Part shown: positions 1 to 8,519 of the stretch, piece after piece | How the letters are laid out: each line of letters begins with the position of its first letter | How positions within the stretch are numbered: position 1 is the stretch's first letter | Virus record (IMG/VR): IMGVR_UViG_3300009183_000014 | Span: 1-40,360 of that record | DNA from: a virus | DNA: 40,360 nucleotides | Strand: one strand, 5' to 3' | Program-made: the position numbers and the translations under genes | Notes under the pieces: model-generated | Told to the model about the DNA's origin: nothing | Seen by the model: only the letters and a program-made list of their open reading frames with translations | Database searches by the model: none

Positions 1-119
1 AAGATTCGTATCCAAGGCAACAACGCAGAGACGGTTGCCGCGTGGAACTTTGTGCTGCCTATCAACGCCGGAGATTACTTTGAGTTGATGTGGAGCACGG
101 ATGACACGCATTGCCAGAT
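1..119. repeat. Terminal direct repeat, left copy
   Basis: Bases 1-119 are identical to bases 40242-40360. The repeat lies inside one open reading frame that stays in frame across the joint. This is what a circular molecule looks like after de Bruijn graph assembly. A true phage terminal redundancy cannot be excluded from sequence alone. Confidence 0.95.
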
Positions 120-195
120 ATTTGCCTCGGCAGCAAGCTCACCGGTCCCCTCGATCCCTTCTGTGATTCTTACTGTTACCGACAACATTTCTTAA
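1..195 (+). CDS. C-terminal part of a jelly-roll-like fibre/needle protein (continues from the window end)
   Basis: This is the tail of the gene that begins at 39651. Codon phase at base 1 matches codon phase at 40242, so the joined gene encodes 261 residues and stops with TAA at 193-195. The fragment contains the end of a beta-rich domain (for example FVLPINAGDYFELMWSTDD), which resembles C1q/TNF-like jelly-roll domains found in many virion proteins. The next gene starts one base after the stop. See the entry at 39651-40360 for the N-terminal part. Function as a tail fibre or needle is inferred from its place directly after the gp10-like gene. Confidence 0.85.
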   Translation, partial: KIRIQGNNAETVAAWNFVLPINAGDYFELMWSTDDTHCQIFASAASSPVPSIPSVILTVTDNIS

Positions 196-196
196 T

Positions 197-532
197 ATGG
201 CAGTCACCGTCAAAAACATCATCCCGCCCAAGCAGGCCGAAGCCGCGCAGACTACGCAGTACACGGCAACGAACTGCAAGGCCATCATCGACAAATTCAC
301 GGTCACGAATACCAACACGGTGAACGTGACCTTTAGCGTGAATCTGGTGGCTTCCGGTGGATCTGCCGGTACGGCAAACTTGATTGTGAAGGCCCGTTCG
401 ATTGTGCCTGGGGAAACTTATCTTTGCCCTGAACTTGTGGGGCAGGTGCTTGAGTCCGGCGGCTTCATCTCGACGCTGGCCGGTACAGCCACTTCACTCA
501 CTATCACTGCATCTGGGAGGGAAGTAACGTAG
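197..532 (+). CDS. Small beta-rich virion protein, unknown function
   Basis: Encodes 111 residues. The sequence is rich in Thr, Val, Ala and Asn, with alternating hydrophobic positions typical of a small beta-sandwich, and it has no signal peptide, membrane segment or cysteine cluster. It starts one base after the fibre gene stops and ends one base before the next gene, so it belongs to the same late transcript. Its position between the fibre-like gene and the gp14-like gene suggests a minor structural or tail-tip component. I do not recognise a named family, and a structural role is inferred from context only. Confidence 0.7.
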   Translation: MAVTVKNIIPPKQAEAAQTTQYTATNCKAIIDKFTVTNTNTVNVTFSVNLVASGGSAGTANLIVKARSIVPGETYLCPELVGQVLESGGFISTLAGTATSLTITASGREVT

Positions 533-533
533 T

Positions 534-1001
534 ATGATCGCTGAAAGCGTCATCACATTTCAACGAGAACGCTTTACGGAACGACTCGAAGAAGAATTGC
601 TTCCGCTGGCACAGGAGCATAATCAAGAAATTGGTGGTGTAATTTCTGATGTAAGCGTTCGTGTTCCCAAGGAAATGTATGAGCATCTTGATGCAAATGA
701 TCTGCTCAGGATTTACACGGTTAGAGAAAACGGAGAGCTGAAGGGCTATAATATTTTTGCAGTCATACTGCATCCTGAATATGCTCATTTTACCGCTCAA
801 CATGACGCAATGTTTGTGCATCCGAGCGTAAGAAGTGGCTTTAATTCCATTCGCTTTTTGCGCTGGTGTGATGAGCAATTAAAGGAAGATGGTGTTCTTT
901 TTGTAACTCAGAATGTAACTGTCGAGAAAGACTATAGCGCAATTCTAAAAAGACTTGGCTACAAGCCTTCCGAAACCATTTACATGAAACGACTTAACTG
1001 A
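534..1001 (+). CDS. GNAT-fold protein at the position of P22 gp14 (DNA transfer/head assembly)
   Basis: Encodes 155 residues, close to the length I recall for P22 gp14, and sits in the same place: after the tail proteins and just before the gp7-like gene. Central residues show a GNAT-like pattern: a strand-rich core around residues 60-100, a V-H-P-S-V-R-S-G segment where acetyltransferases bind coenzyme A, then a helix and a terminal strand with R-L-G-Y-K-P. The P22 gp14 family (DUF2824, from memory) is described as GNAT-like. A GGGAGGGA stretch upstream could serve as Shine-Dalgarno. The gene is clearly more AT-rich than its neighbours, which suggests separate acquisition. Whether it has acetyltransferase activity is unknown. 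Confidence 0.7.
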   Translation: MIAESVITFQRERFTERLEEELLPLAQEHNQEIGGVISDVSVRVPKEMYEHLDANDLLRIYTVRENGELKGYNIFAVILHPEYAHFTAQHDAMFVHPSVRSGFNSIRFLRWCDEQLKEDGVLFVTQNVTVEKDYSAILKRLGYKPSETIYMKRLN

Positions 1002-1003
1002 AT

Positions 1004-1834
1004 ATGGCAATTGGAACAGCAGCAGCAATTTTAGGGGCCGGCGCAATTGCAGGTGGCGCTAGTCTTTTGGGAGCAAGCAAAACATCATCTGCTGCTAGCT
1101 CGGCGGCTAACACTCAGGCAGCAGCACAGGGGCAAGCTGTCGAAGAGCAACGCCGGCAGTTTGATGCCATCCAAGCTCTTTTGAAGCCTTATATCGAAGC
1201 TGGAAAGCCTGATTTAACACAGCCGTACATCCAAGCTGGACCCGGTGCTCTTCAAGGGATGCAGGGGCTTGCTGGACTTCGAGGCAATGCAGAGCAGCAA
1301 GCAGCAATTGAACAGATCAAACAGTCCGCCCAGTTTCAAGAACTCGCAAAGCAAGGCGAACAAGGCATTCTCCAGAACGCATCAGCAACCGGAGGACTTC
1401 GCGGCGGCAACGTGCAAGCGGCACTCTCGCAGTTCCGTCCTGCGCTCTTGAATCAGCTCATTGAGTCTCAGTATGGCAAGCTTGCAGGGCTTACAAGCCT
1501 TGGATCGACCTCTGCTCAGAATCTGCTTGGCGTTGGACAAGCCTCGGCGGCAGGCACAGCGGCAGCAGGACAGCAATCAGCACAGAACATCGGAAATCTG
1601 ATGGTGGGCCAAGGCGCCGCGCAGGCTGCTGGGCAGATTGGCGCAGCCAATGCCTACGCTCAAGGAGCAGGGGGTATTGCCAATGCCGCGCAAGGTGGAG
1701 TGCAAAACTACATGCTGATGCAGGCGATCAATAAGGGTGGAGGCGGTGGTTTGTTTGGAAGCACAACAAACTTCTCTAAGCCAGTAGGAGGTTTTGAGCA
1801 GACATTTGGAGTAGGAGCCTCTCCAGAAGATTAA
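1004..1834 (+). CDS. P22 gp7-like DNA ejection (transfer) protein
   Basis: Encodes 276 residues, rich in Ala, Gly and Gln. The N-terminus is a hydrophobic small-residue stretch (AAAILGAGAIAGGASLLGAS) like the N-terminus of gp7-type ejection proteins. The middle carries the family-typical pattern G-L-R-G-G-N-V followed by a helix and L-A-G-L-T-S-L-G near residues 160-170. The C-terminus has repeated Ala/Gly/Gln runs. In P22, gp7, gp20 and gp16 are packed in the virion and injected to carry DNA across the cell envelope. Here three matching genes follow one another in the same order. Family membership rests on composition, motif and synteny. Confidence 0.8.
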   Translation: MAIGTAAAILGAGAIAGGASLLGASKTSSAASSAANTQAAAQGQAVEEQRRQFDAIQALLKPYIEAGKPDLTQPYIQAGPGALQGMQGLAGLRGNAEQQAAIEQIKQSAQFQELAKQGEQGILQNASATGGLRGGNVQAALSQFRPALLNQLIESQYGKLAGLTSLGSTSAQNLLGVGQASAAGTAAAGQQSAQNIGNLMVGQGAAQAAGQIGAANAYAQGAGGIANAAQGGVQNYMLMQAINKGGGGGLFGSTTNFSKPVGGFEQTFGVGASPED

Positions 1835-1839
1835 TTTTT

Positions 1840-3333
1840 ATGGCCGGACAATACGACTACAGCATCAATATCCCACAGCCTCCGGCGCAGAACTTTCTCC
1901 AGAGTCTGTCTGGGATCATGCAGATCCGAAACATGCAGGATCAGGCGGAGCTTGCGAAGCAGCAGGCTGCCATTCAGCAGCAGCAAGCTACGTTTCAGCA
2001 GCAGATGCAGCCGCTGGAAATGGATAGAGCTAAGGCTGCAATTGACGCGGCTAGGGCCTCTGCTGGGCTTACTGGTGTTCAGGCTGACGCTGCAAGGGAG
2101 AATTTAACTGCTCTTAAAGAAAGAAACGCACTTGTTAAATCCTATCAGAACAAGGCGTTTGAAATGGCAAAAGATCCAACGTCTTGGACTCCTGATAGCC
2201 TCAAAAGCCTCCAAATGATGGCTGTTGCCGTTGACCCGCAGGGCGTTGATTCGATTTCCAAATTTTCGGAGAAAGTGCCTTCCGCAATTCCATTGTTATC
2301 AGATGCCGCAACCTACGTCTCTCTTGCTGCAAACTCTGGAAAGCCAGGGCTTATTGTTCCAAAGCTGGAGCAATATGTTTCCGCTGTACAAGAAAAAGTT
2401 GACGCAAATCCAAACGACAAGGTTGCAAAGATTCAACTTGAGTTTTTGAAAACAAATTTAGCCACAGCAATAATTGATCCGAATGCTGCTGGGCTTGAAG
2501 CGTTATCCTTTTTGGCAAGCGCAAACGACAAGGGATATGATAATGTTCTAAAAGGCATTAAGCAGCCTGTTGAAATAGCGGAAATTGAAGCTCGCACAAA
2601 ATCAACAAAACAAGAAAAGCAAGTTGACGAAGAAAAGCGTGCGTTAGATCTCGAAAAAGAAAGGCTTCAGATTCAAAAACTTCAGCAAGAAATAGACGCA
2701 GCGCGTGATGCTGATGTTAAAAAATTTGCATCTGAAAACAAAGAAGGATACAAAGCGCAAGAGCAGGCCAACAGTCAAGCATTGCAGGCACAAAAAGCAC
2801 GAGACATATTACAAACAATTGATTCTGTGAAAGATCAATTGCCTAAAAATATCGGTGAGTATCTTTTGCAAGATATAAAAGACAGAGTTCCGGCTTGGTC
2901 AAATGACATTTCCTTTTTAAGGACTCAATATAAATCGCTGATTGCTCCAGAAGCAAAAAAGAATCTTCCTCCAGGGGCAGCTTCAGATGCTGATATGAAA
3001 CTGGCTAGAGAGGGAATAATGAACGCAAGTGCTAATCCTAAACAGCTTAGGAAAGCAGTGGAAATAATTGTTAGAGAATCTGAAAATCAGGCAAAATATA
3101 CTGAGGCAAGATTAGCGTGGATGTCTAAAAACAAAGGCAGCGTTGGAAGTGCAGTAAGAGACTTAAATGTATTTGGGTCAAATGTTCCAAAGGGCACTTC
3201 ACTTAACGCTTGGTGGAGTAAGGTTGGAAAGAATCTCGATCCATACGCCATGCCATCTGAGACTTCTTCTGCAACTGGTGGATCACCATCTGATGTAATG
3301 GATGCTCTGAAAAGAGCTGGAATTGTACAATAA
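1840..3333 (+). CDS. P22 gp20-like DNA ejection protein
   Basis: Encodes 497 residues; P22 gp20 has about 470. The N-terminal third is strongly helical and Gln-rich (runs such as AAIQQQQATFQQQMQ), and a second coiled-coil stretch lies near residues 250-300 with many Lys, Glu and Gln. It ends with a region containing tryptophan and glycine (SLNAWWSKVGKN). No enzyme motif was seen. The start is an ATG preceded by AT-rich sequence with no Shine-Dalgarno. The stop overlaps the start of the next gene (TAATG). It is predicted to be an internal virion protein ejected with the DNA. The assignment depends mainly on order and composition. Confidence 0.72.
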   Translation: MAGQYDYSINIPQPPAQNFLQSLSGIMQIRNMQDQAELAKQQAAIQQQQATFQQQMQPLEMDRAKAAIDAARASAGLTGVQADAARENLTALKERNALVKSYQNKAFEMAKDPTSWTPDSLKSLQMMAVAVDPQGVDSISKFSEKVPSAIPLLSDAATYVSLAANSGKPGLIVPKLEQYVSAVQEKVDANPNDKVAKIQLEFLKTNLATAIIDPNAAGLEALSFLASANDKGYDNVLKGIKQPVEIAEIEARTKSTKQEKQVDEEKRALDLEKERLQIQKLQQEIDAARDADVKKFASENKEGYKAQEQANSQALQAQKARDILQTIDSVKDQLPKNIGEYLLQDIKDRVPAWSNDISFLRTQYKSLIAPEAKKNLPPGAASDADMKLAREGIMNASANPKQLRKAVEIIVRESENQAKYTEARLAWMSKNKGSVGSAVRDLNVFGSNVPKGTSLNAWWSKVGKNLDPYAMPSETSSATGGSPSDVMDALKRAGIVQ

Positions 3334-6300
3334 TGGCTACTCTTGAAGAACTTTACGAAGGAGTGCGCCGTCTTGATAAGATGGGCGATACAGAAGGAGT
3401 TCGCGTTTTAGGGCAAGAGATTTTGCGCATGCAATCTCAGCAGGCTCAACCTGCTGCTGCTGAATCTCCCGTTGAGCGTCCAAATTTGCTAGTGACGCCT
3501 ATCGAATACCAAGGCCGTCCTCCTGAGCAGGTAGGCGCTACTCTTGGCGACCTAGTGCCCCCTCCTGAACTGGCTGCTGATCTGTTGAAAGTAAAGTCAC
3601 CGCAGGGCGGAGCGCCAACCGAATCAAATGTTCAGGCTATTACTGAACAAATTCAAAAGACTGGGTCGATTCGCGATGTGCTCAACAAGGAAGTGGCTTC
3701 CGGTGCTCTTGATCCAAAGGCGACGCTGGATTCACAGCAGTACCCGGTGCTGGCTCCTATTTGGGAACAGTACAAGCAAGAGATGGAGCCTTCGATGCTG
3801 GGGGCGGCAACGCGGGGCGCAGTAAGCCAATTAGGTCCAACAGCCGGAGGATTAGTTGGTGGAGCGGCAGGGTCGATGCTTGGTGGAGTGGGGGCAATTG
3901 GAGGCGGAATTGCTGGCAGTGTTGCTGGTGGAGCACTCCAACAAGGAATCATGTCTGAATTTCAGACTCCTCAAGAGCAGCAGGCAGCACAAGCGCAAGC
4001 GGCTTTTGATGAGGCTCGCGCCAAAGGATCTCGAGCCATAGGTGAGGTGCTGCCAATGGCGGCTACATTAAGACCGGCCATTGGCACAATTCAGCGAGCA
4101 TTTGCTGGTGATGCTGGCGCAATCGCGCAGGTTGCTATTGGATCGGCTCTTGGGGCTGCCATTCCAGCAGCTTTTGGAGGAGGCACAGAACGCGCTGTTG
4201 TTGGCGCTGTTACTGGCGGAGCACTGCAACCTCGTCAGATGACTGGGGCATTAATGCAGCGTCCAATTCGCGCTGAAGCCAAGGCGCAGCAGGTTGCCGG
4301 TAATGTCATTAGACAGTACGCTACCGAGGCTGGGGGAATCCCAGAGGCTCTTGCTATGCGTGTGGAAGGTGCTCCAAGCAGGCTGACTGGTGGTAACGTC
4401 ACCCCGTTTACAACCGAGATTTCAGGCAATGAAGGATTGATTTCTCTTGGGAATGCGCTGGCAAACTTGAACTCTTCTCTGCGGCAGGTTCGAGCCGAAT
4501 CAAGAGGCGCAATATCAAAAAATATTGGGGCAGCACTGCAAGAACGCGGAGCTTCTTTTGAGCAGGCCGAGCAATTTTTTGCGCAGCAAAATCAAACTCT
4601 TTTGAATGACGCCCAGAAAGCCGCTGATGCTTTCATCCAAGCCGGAGATCAGCAGGCCGCAAAAATCATTTCTGACTCGCTCTCAAAATCACAAGCCGCC
4701 CGGACTGGAGCGGAAGCTGTTGTCAGCACGGCAGAAGGCATGCTGGAGCGCACGCAGCAGGCGCTTGAAGCTGCCAGGGCAAAGCTATCAGCGCGGGGTG
4801 GAGTAAAAAACCAAGCCAGCGTTACCGCCAAGACTGTTCTTAATGAAGAGCGCGATATTGAAAAAGCAGCCGTCAATAAGCTGTACGATGATGTAAAAGT
4901 TGCAGGTTTAAAGTCTACGGCACAAAACACATATCAAGCGGCACTTGAAGCCAAGGGAGCTAAAGGCGCTGGGCTGTGGGGGGATCTTCCTGATCCAATC
5001 CAAAGGATCATTACAACTTTAGAGCCACCCAAAAAAGGGGCAAAGCCAGAAGTCAGCGTCCAAGATTTAATGGCTGGCATCAGGACGCTGAATGGAAAAA
5101 TTAGGTCTTCTGTTGATCCCAATGAGCAGCGCATCCTTACAATGGTCAAGGACGGCATGGATGCTGACATTCAAGCTCTTGGAAAGGCGCATTCTGATCT
5201 TGCCGTGGCAAATGCCGCTTACAGTTCGTATGCTTCTCGATATAAGGACCGAGCGGCCAAGGGAGTGTTTAACAAGTTTGGCGGCACAGAAGACTCCAAG
5301 ACAATTGACGCTTTTCTTGGTGGATCAATCGAGTCAGTTCGACAGCTAAAAGACGCACTCAAGAACAGAGCCGAGGGCACGCAGGCTGTTCAGGACTGGA
5401 TTGTAAACGACCTTGCCAGCAGCGTTGGTGAAAGCGCAACACCGGCTAAGATTAACGCATGGCTATCCAAACGGAATGTCGAGGGCTGGCTCAAAGAGTT
5501 TCCTGAATCTATCCCAACAATCAATGCTTACTTGCAGGATGTCAGTAAGGCTACTGAGGCCGTAGGCGCCATTGGTGCGGCAGTTCGCACAGCCAAGCAG
5601 CAGCTTCAGGGCGTCAAGGTTGAGCCTATTGCAAGACAAGATGCCACAATTGTTCGCGAAGCTGCAAAACGGGCGGCATCAGCTCAGGTAAAGCAGGCTC
5701 AAGAAACTGTTGCAAGCAACGCAACAACTAAAGTAATTGGCAAAGAGCCAGTCACGGCAATTACTTCCGTGATGGAATCTGGAAACCCGGCTAAAGCCGC
5801 AAAAGAACTTAGTGACTTGGCTGCTACAGACAAGACCGGCAAAGCTACTGAGGGACTAAAAAATGCTGTGAGGCAGTACATGGATGAGCAGCGCGTGCGT
5901 TTTGGTGAAGTGGTATCTACACTGGAAGATCCAACGGCAACAGTGACACTTGATCAGCTTGCAACTTCTTACGCTGGACTCAACAAAATGCTGACAGCCG
6001 GAACACAAGAGCGTCAGGTGCTTGAACAAATTCTTGGAAAAAAGAGTCCAGAGTTGAACATGATGGATGTATACCGAGGACAGCTTGAAACAATGGAACG
6101 TTTTCGCAGGGCTTCCGCAGGGCAATCTGTCACCAGCTTAAACGCTGCTTTAAAAGAAGAGTTTAACGACAAGATGGCCAATAACGTCCTTGGTTTTTTG
6201 GGAAAAATTGCCTACAAAACCATGCCAGAAGGAATGCGACATGGGGCAACTGGAACAGCCATGCGATCGCTTAGTGAACTTACATCAAAGCTGTCTTGGT

Positions 6301-6476
6301 CTGGTGATCCATCAGGTAGAGCTAGGGCTATTATGGTCGAGGCCATGACGGATAAAAAACTAATGGCTCAACTTTTACGTCCTCTTGATAAAAATAACCT
6401 GCCAGAAGCCAAGGCTTTTGTTAAAACCTACCTTGTGCCACAGGTTCCAAACCAACCCAAACAGGAGTCCAAGTAA
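3333..6476 (+). CDS. Large P22 gp16-like DNA ejection protein
   Basis: Encodes 1047 residues, much longer than P22 gp16 (about 609). Most is predicted helix rich in Ala, Gln, Lys and Glu. Two glycine-zipper-like hydrophobic segments stand out, near residues 165-210 (with GGLVGGAAGSMLGG) and near 250-300 (with IAQVAIGSALGAAIPAAFGG). These could insert into a membrane during ejection. I see no lysozyme or transglycosylase catalytic motif. It is the third gene of the ejection block and is followed directly by the tailspike (TAATG overlap). Injection into the cell and a role in forming the DNA channel are inferred from the P22 analogue. Confidence 0.72.
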   Translation: MATLEELYEGVRRLDKMGDTEGVRVLGQEILRMQSQQAQPAAAESPVERPNLLVTPIEYQGRPPEQVGATLGDLVPPPELAADLLKVKSPQGGAPTESNVQAITEQIQKTGSIRDVLNKEVASGALDPKATLDSQQYPVLAPIWEQYKQEMEPSMLGAATRGAVSQLGPTAGGLVGGAAGSMLGGVGAIGGGIAGSVAGGALQQGIMSEFQTPQEQQAAQAQAAFDEARAKGSRAIGEVLPMAATLRPAIGTIQRAFAGDAGAIAQVAIGSALGAAIPAAFGGGTERAVVGAVTGGALQPRQMTGALMQRPIRAEAKAQQVAGNVIRQYATEAGGIPEALAMRVEGAPSRLTGGNVTPFTTEISGNEGLISLGNALANLNSSLRQVRAESRGAISKNIGAALQERGASFEQAEQFFAQQNQTLLNDAQKAADAFIQAGDQQAAKIISDSLSKSQAARTGAEAVVSTAEGMLERTQQALEAARAKLSARGGVKNQASVTAKTVLNEERDIEKAAVNKLYDDVKVAGLKSTAQNTYQAALEAKGAKGAGLWGDLPDPIQRIITTLEPPKKGAKPEVSVQDLMAGIRTLNGKIRSSVDPNEQRILTMVKDGMDADIQALGKAHSDLAVANAAYSSYASRYKDRAAKGVFNKFGGTEDSKTIDAFLGGSIESVRQLKDALKNRAEGTQAVQDWIVNDLASSVGESATPAKINAWLSKRNVEGWLKEFPESIPTINAYLQDVSKATEAVGAIGAAVRTAKQQLQGVKVEPIARQDATIVREAAKRAASAQVKQAQETVASNATTKVIGKEPVTAITSVMESGNPAKAAKELSDLAATDKTGKATEGLKNAVRQYMDEQRVRFGEVVSTLEDPTATVTLDQLATSYAGLNKMLTAGTQERQVLEQILGKKSPELNMMDVYRGQLETMERFRRASAGQSVTSLNAALKEEFNDKMANNVLGFLGKIAYKTMPEGMRHGATGTAMRSLSELTSKLSWSGDPSGRARAIMVEAMTDKKLMAQLLRPLDKNNLPEAKAFVKTYLVPQVPNQPKQESK

Positions 6477-8515
6477 TGTCCTCTTCCATCGTCTCACCTT
6501 TTCCCGTATTCAACGACCTTGACGGCACGCCGCTTGAGGCCGGCTACATCTACATCGGGACGGCCAATCTGAACCCAGAGGTGTCTCCTATCAGCGTGTT
6601 CTGGGATGCGGCGCGAACTGTGCCAGCGGCTCAGCCGATCCGCACCATCGGCGGCTACGCCAGCCGCAACGGCAGCCCTGGCAACCTGTACGTTAACTCC
6701 GATACCTACAGCATCACGGTTCGCAACCGGAATCAGGTCTTTGTGTTTGCGGCGTTCAACCAGTCTGATGCACCGACTGCAGTGTTTAACGTCGCGCAGC
6801 AGGTCATCACGGCCACAGCGCAGCAGGTCACGTTTACGCTGACGACCTTCACCTATCTGCCGGGGACGGACACTCTCGAAGTCTACCGCAACGGCCTGCA
6901 TCTCACGGTCAATGTGGACTACATTGAATCCAACAGCTCCACGGTGACGCTGACGACTCCGGCCGCCGCTGAGGATGAGTTCATGTTTCGTGGGGGAACG
7001 GTCATAACCGGCAACCAGACACCTGGGTCGAACGTCTCGTTCCTGCAAGCCGGCACAGGTGCAATCACGCGGAACATGCAAGACAAGGCTCGTGAGAGCG
7101 TGTCTGTGTTGGACTTTGGAGCGGTGGGGGACGGGGTGGCTGATGATACGGCGGCTATTCAGGCGGCAATAAACGCATCAACAGGCAAGCAGCTAGTGCT
7201 TCCAAGCGGAAATTACAAAATTAGCGGCACATTGGTAGTAATGGCCGGTATTTACATTGTGGGACAAGGCCAAGTTGAAATTGTTCAGTCAGTTGCAAAC
7301 ACTACTGCACTTAGAGTTGGAGATGGAACACTTGCAAATAGGCCGGGCGATATTCTGATTGAAAATCTGACATTCACTACAAGTGTCGCCTCAAACTGGA
7401 CGAGTGCTTATGTTATTGATCTGAATTGCTCTTATTTCGTTGAGCTAAAAGGACTGGATATTTACGGATTTACTGGAGCATCTCCTAGGTTTTTTGGAGG
7501 GATTAGGATATTTAAGTCGATGCGAGTCAAAGCAGAGAGGTGCTTTGTCCGTGGTTTGATATCTGGTGGAAATTGTGTTTACACGCTTGGAGAGACTGGA
7601 TCAGCCAATCATTGCTCAGACATTACGCTTGAAAGTTGTTACTTTGATTCGTTCTCTGGAAATGGTGTTTACTTTGATGACTACACACTTGGCACGTTTT
7701 TGTACAACCAAGTTATGGTGTCATCTACTGGCACATCGCTTATTACTTACGACATTGCCTCTCCAGAAAACTCAAATCATGTTGTGTATGGATTTAATGC
7801 AGAGGGGACAGGAACTGTTGATGGCATAGTAATTAACTCTGGCAGAACTATTCAGATTCAAAATGCGTGGTTCTCTGCTGGGGTTGGAAAAAATGCTATA
7901 AGCGTTGGAGTTGCTGGTATTGGAGTTCAGTTACAAGGAATTTGGACAACTGAAGGCAGATGGAACATCTCTGGAAAGGCAGTGCGGATTAGTGACTGCT
8001 ACATTGGAAGCCTGTCTGGAGATTCTGCATACGCACTTACAATCAATGGGACATCTGGAAATGCCGAAATTGTTGATGTCTGCAACACAACCATTGACCA
8101 GTTTACTTTGGGTGGAATCAATTTAGTAAATGCTCCAAATCGAGTTTCGATTGTTGGAGTTAGATTTCAGGATATAACTGGAATAAGCATAAGTGGCGCT
8201 GCATATGCTGGAGGACTTGGTCCTATCGTTGAGGGCGTGTCTAGTAATGCACAAAATCTTAGTGGATTTATCAAGCCAGCTACGTCTTCAATTTTGTTTG
8301 AATACGGCAGAGAAGTGTTTCAAGTAACAGGCGCAACTCCGATTCAAAATATCACTTTACAGCATCCCGGAAGACGCTTGTATCTACAGGCCGGAACTGG
8401 CGGCTTCTCGTTTACATCAGGAGGAAACATTCAGTACAACACAGCATCTGTTTCTGCATTTGACCTAGTGGAATTGGTTTGTGTTGGGGATGCTTGGTAC
8501 GAAATCGGAAAATAA
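6476..8515 (+). CDS. Tailspike with P22-type head-binding domain and pectate-lyase-like beta-helix
   Basis: Encodes 679 residues in three parts. Residues 1-110 match the P22 tailspike head-binding domain pattern (FPVFNDLDGTPLEAGYIYIG, then a QPI...GGYASRNGSPGNLY segment), the trimeric anchor that fixes the spike to the tail. Residues about 110-180 resemble the small connector domain seen in T7-type fibres (VEVYRNG-like, here LEVYRNGLHL). From about residue 205 a Pectate_lyase_3 start motif (SVLDFGAVGDGVADDTAAIQ) opens a right-handed beta-helix. It probably binds or cleaves surface polysaccharide. An AGGAG lies upstream of the start. DNA becomes visibly more AT-rich just after the pectate-lyase motif, which suggests the receptor-binding part was exchanged as a module. 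Confidence 0.88.
   Translation: MSSSIVSPFPVFNDLDGTPLEAGYIYIGTANLNPEVSPISVFWDAARTVPAAQPIRTIGGYASRNGSPGNLYVNSDTYSITVRNRNQVFVFAAFNQSDAPTAVFNVAQQVITATAQQVTFTLTTFTYLPGTDTLEVYRNGLHLTVNVDYIESNSSTVTLTTPAAAEDEFMFRGGTVITGNQTPGSNVSFLQAGTGAITRNMQDKARESVSVLDFGAVGDGVADDTAAIQAAINASTGKQLVLPSGNYKISGTLVVMAGIYIVGQGQVEIVQSVANTTALRVGDGTLANRPGDILIENLTFTTSVASNWTSAYVIDLNCSYFVELKGLDIYGFTGASPRFFGGIRIFKSMRVKAERCFVRGLISGGNCVYTLGETGSANHCSDITLESCYFDSFSGNGVYFDDYTLGTFLYNQVMVSSTGTSLITYDIASPENSNHVVYGFNAEGTGTVDGIVINSGRTIQIQNAWFSAGVGKNAISVGVAGIGVQLQGIWTTEGRWNISGKAVRISDCYIGSLSGDSAYALTINGTSGNAEIVDVCNTTIDQFTLGGINLVNAPNRVSIVGVRFQDITGISISGAAYAGGLGPIVEGVSSNAQNLSGFIKPATSSILFEYGREVFQVTGATPIQNITLQHPGRRLYLQAGTGGFSFTSGGNIQYNTASVSAFDLVELVCVGDAWYEIGK
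7121..7160. repeat. 40-bp direct repeat inside spike 1 (pectate-lyase start motif), copy 1
   Basis: Pairs with 8586-8625 at 37 of 40 positions. Both copies encode the same GAVGDGVADDTAAIQ motif. Nucleotide identity this high, with little identity beyond it, suggests recent copying or recombination rather than only protein-level constraint. Confidence 0.85.
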
Positions 8516-8519
8516 CACT

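Noticed and set aside
6494-7081. A 195-codon minus-strand frame opposite the tailspike head-binding domain
   Set aside because: Arg-rich shadow of a well supported gene.
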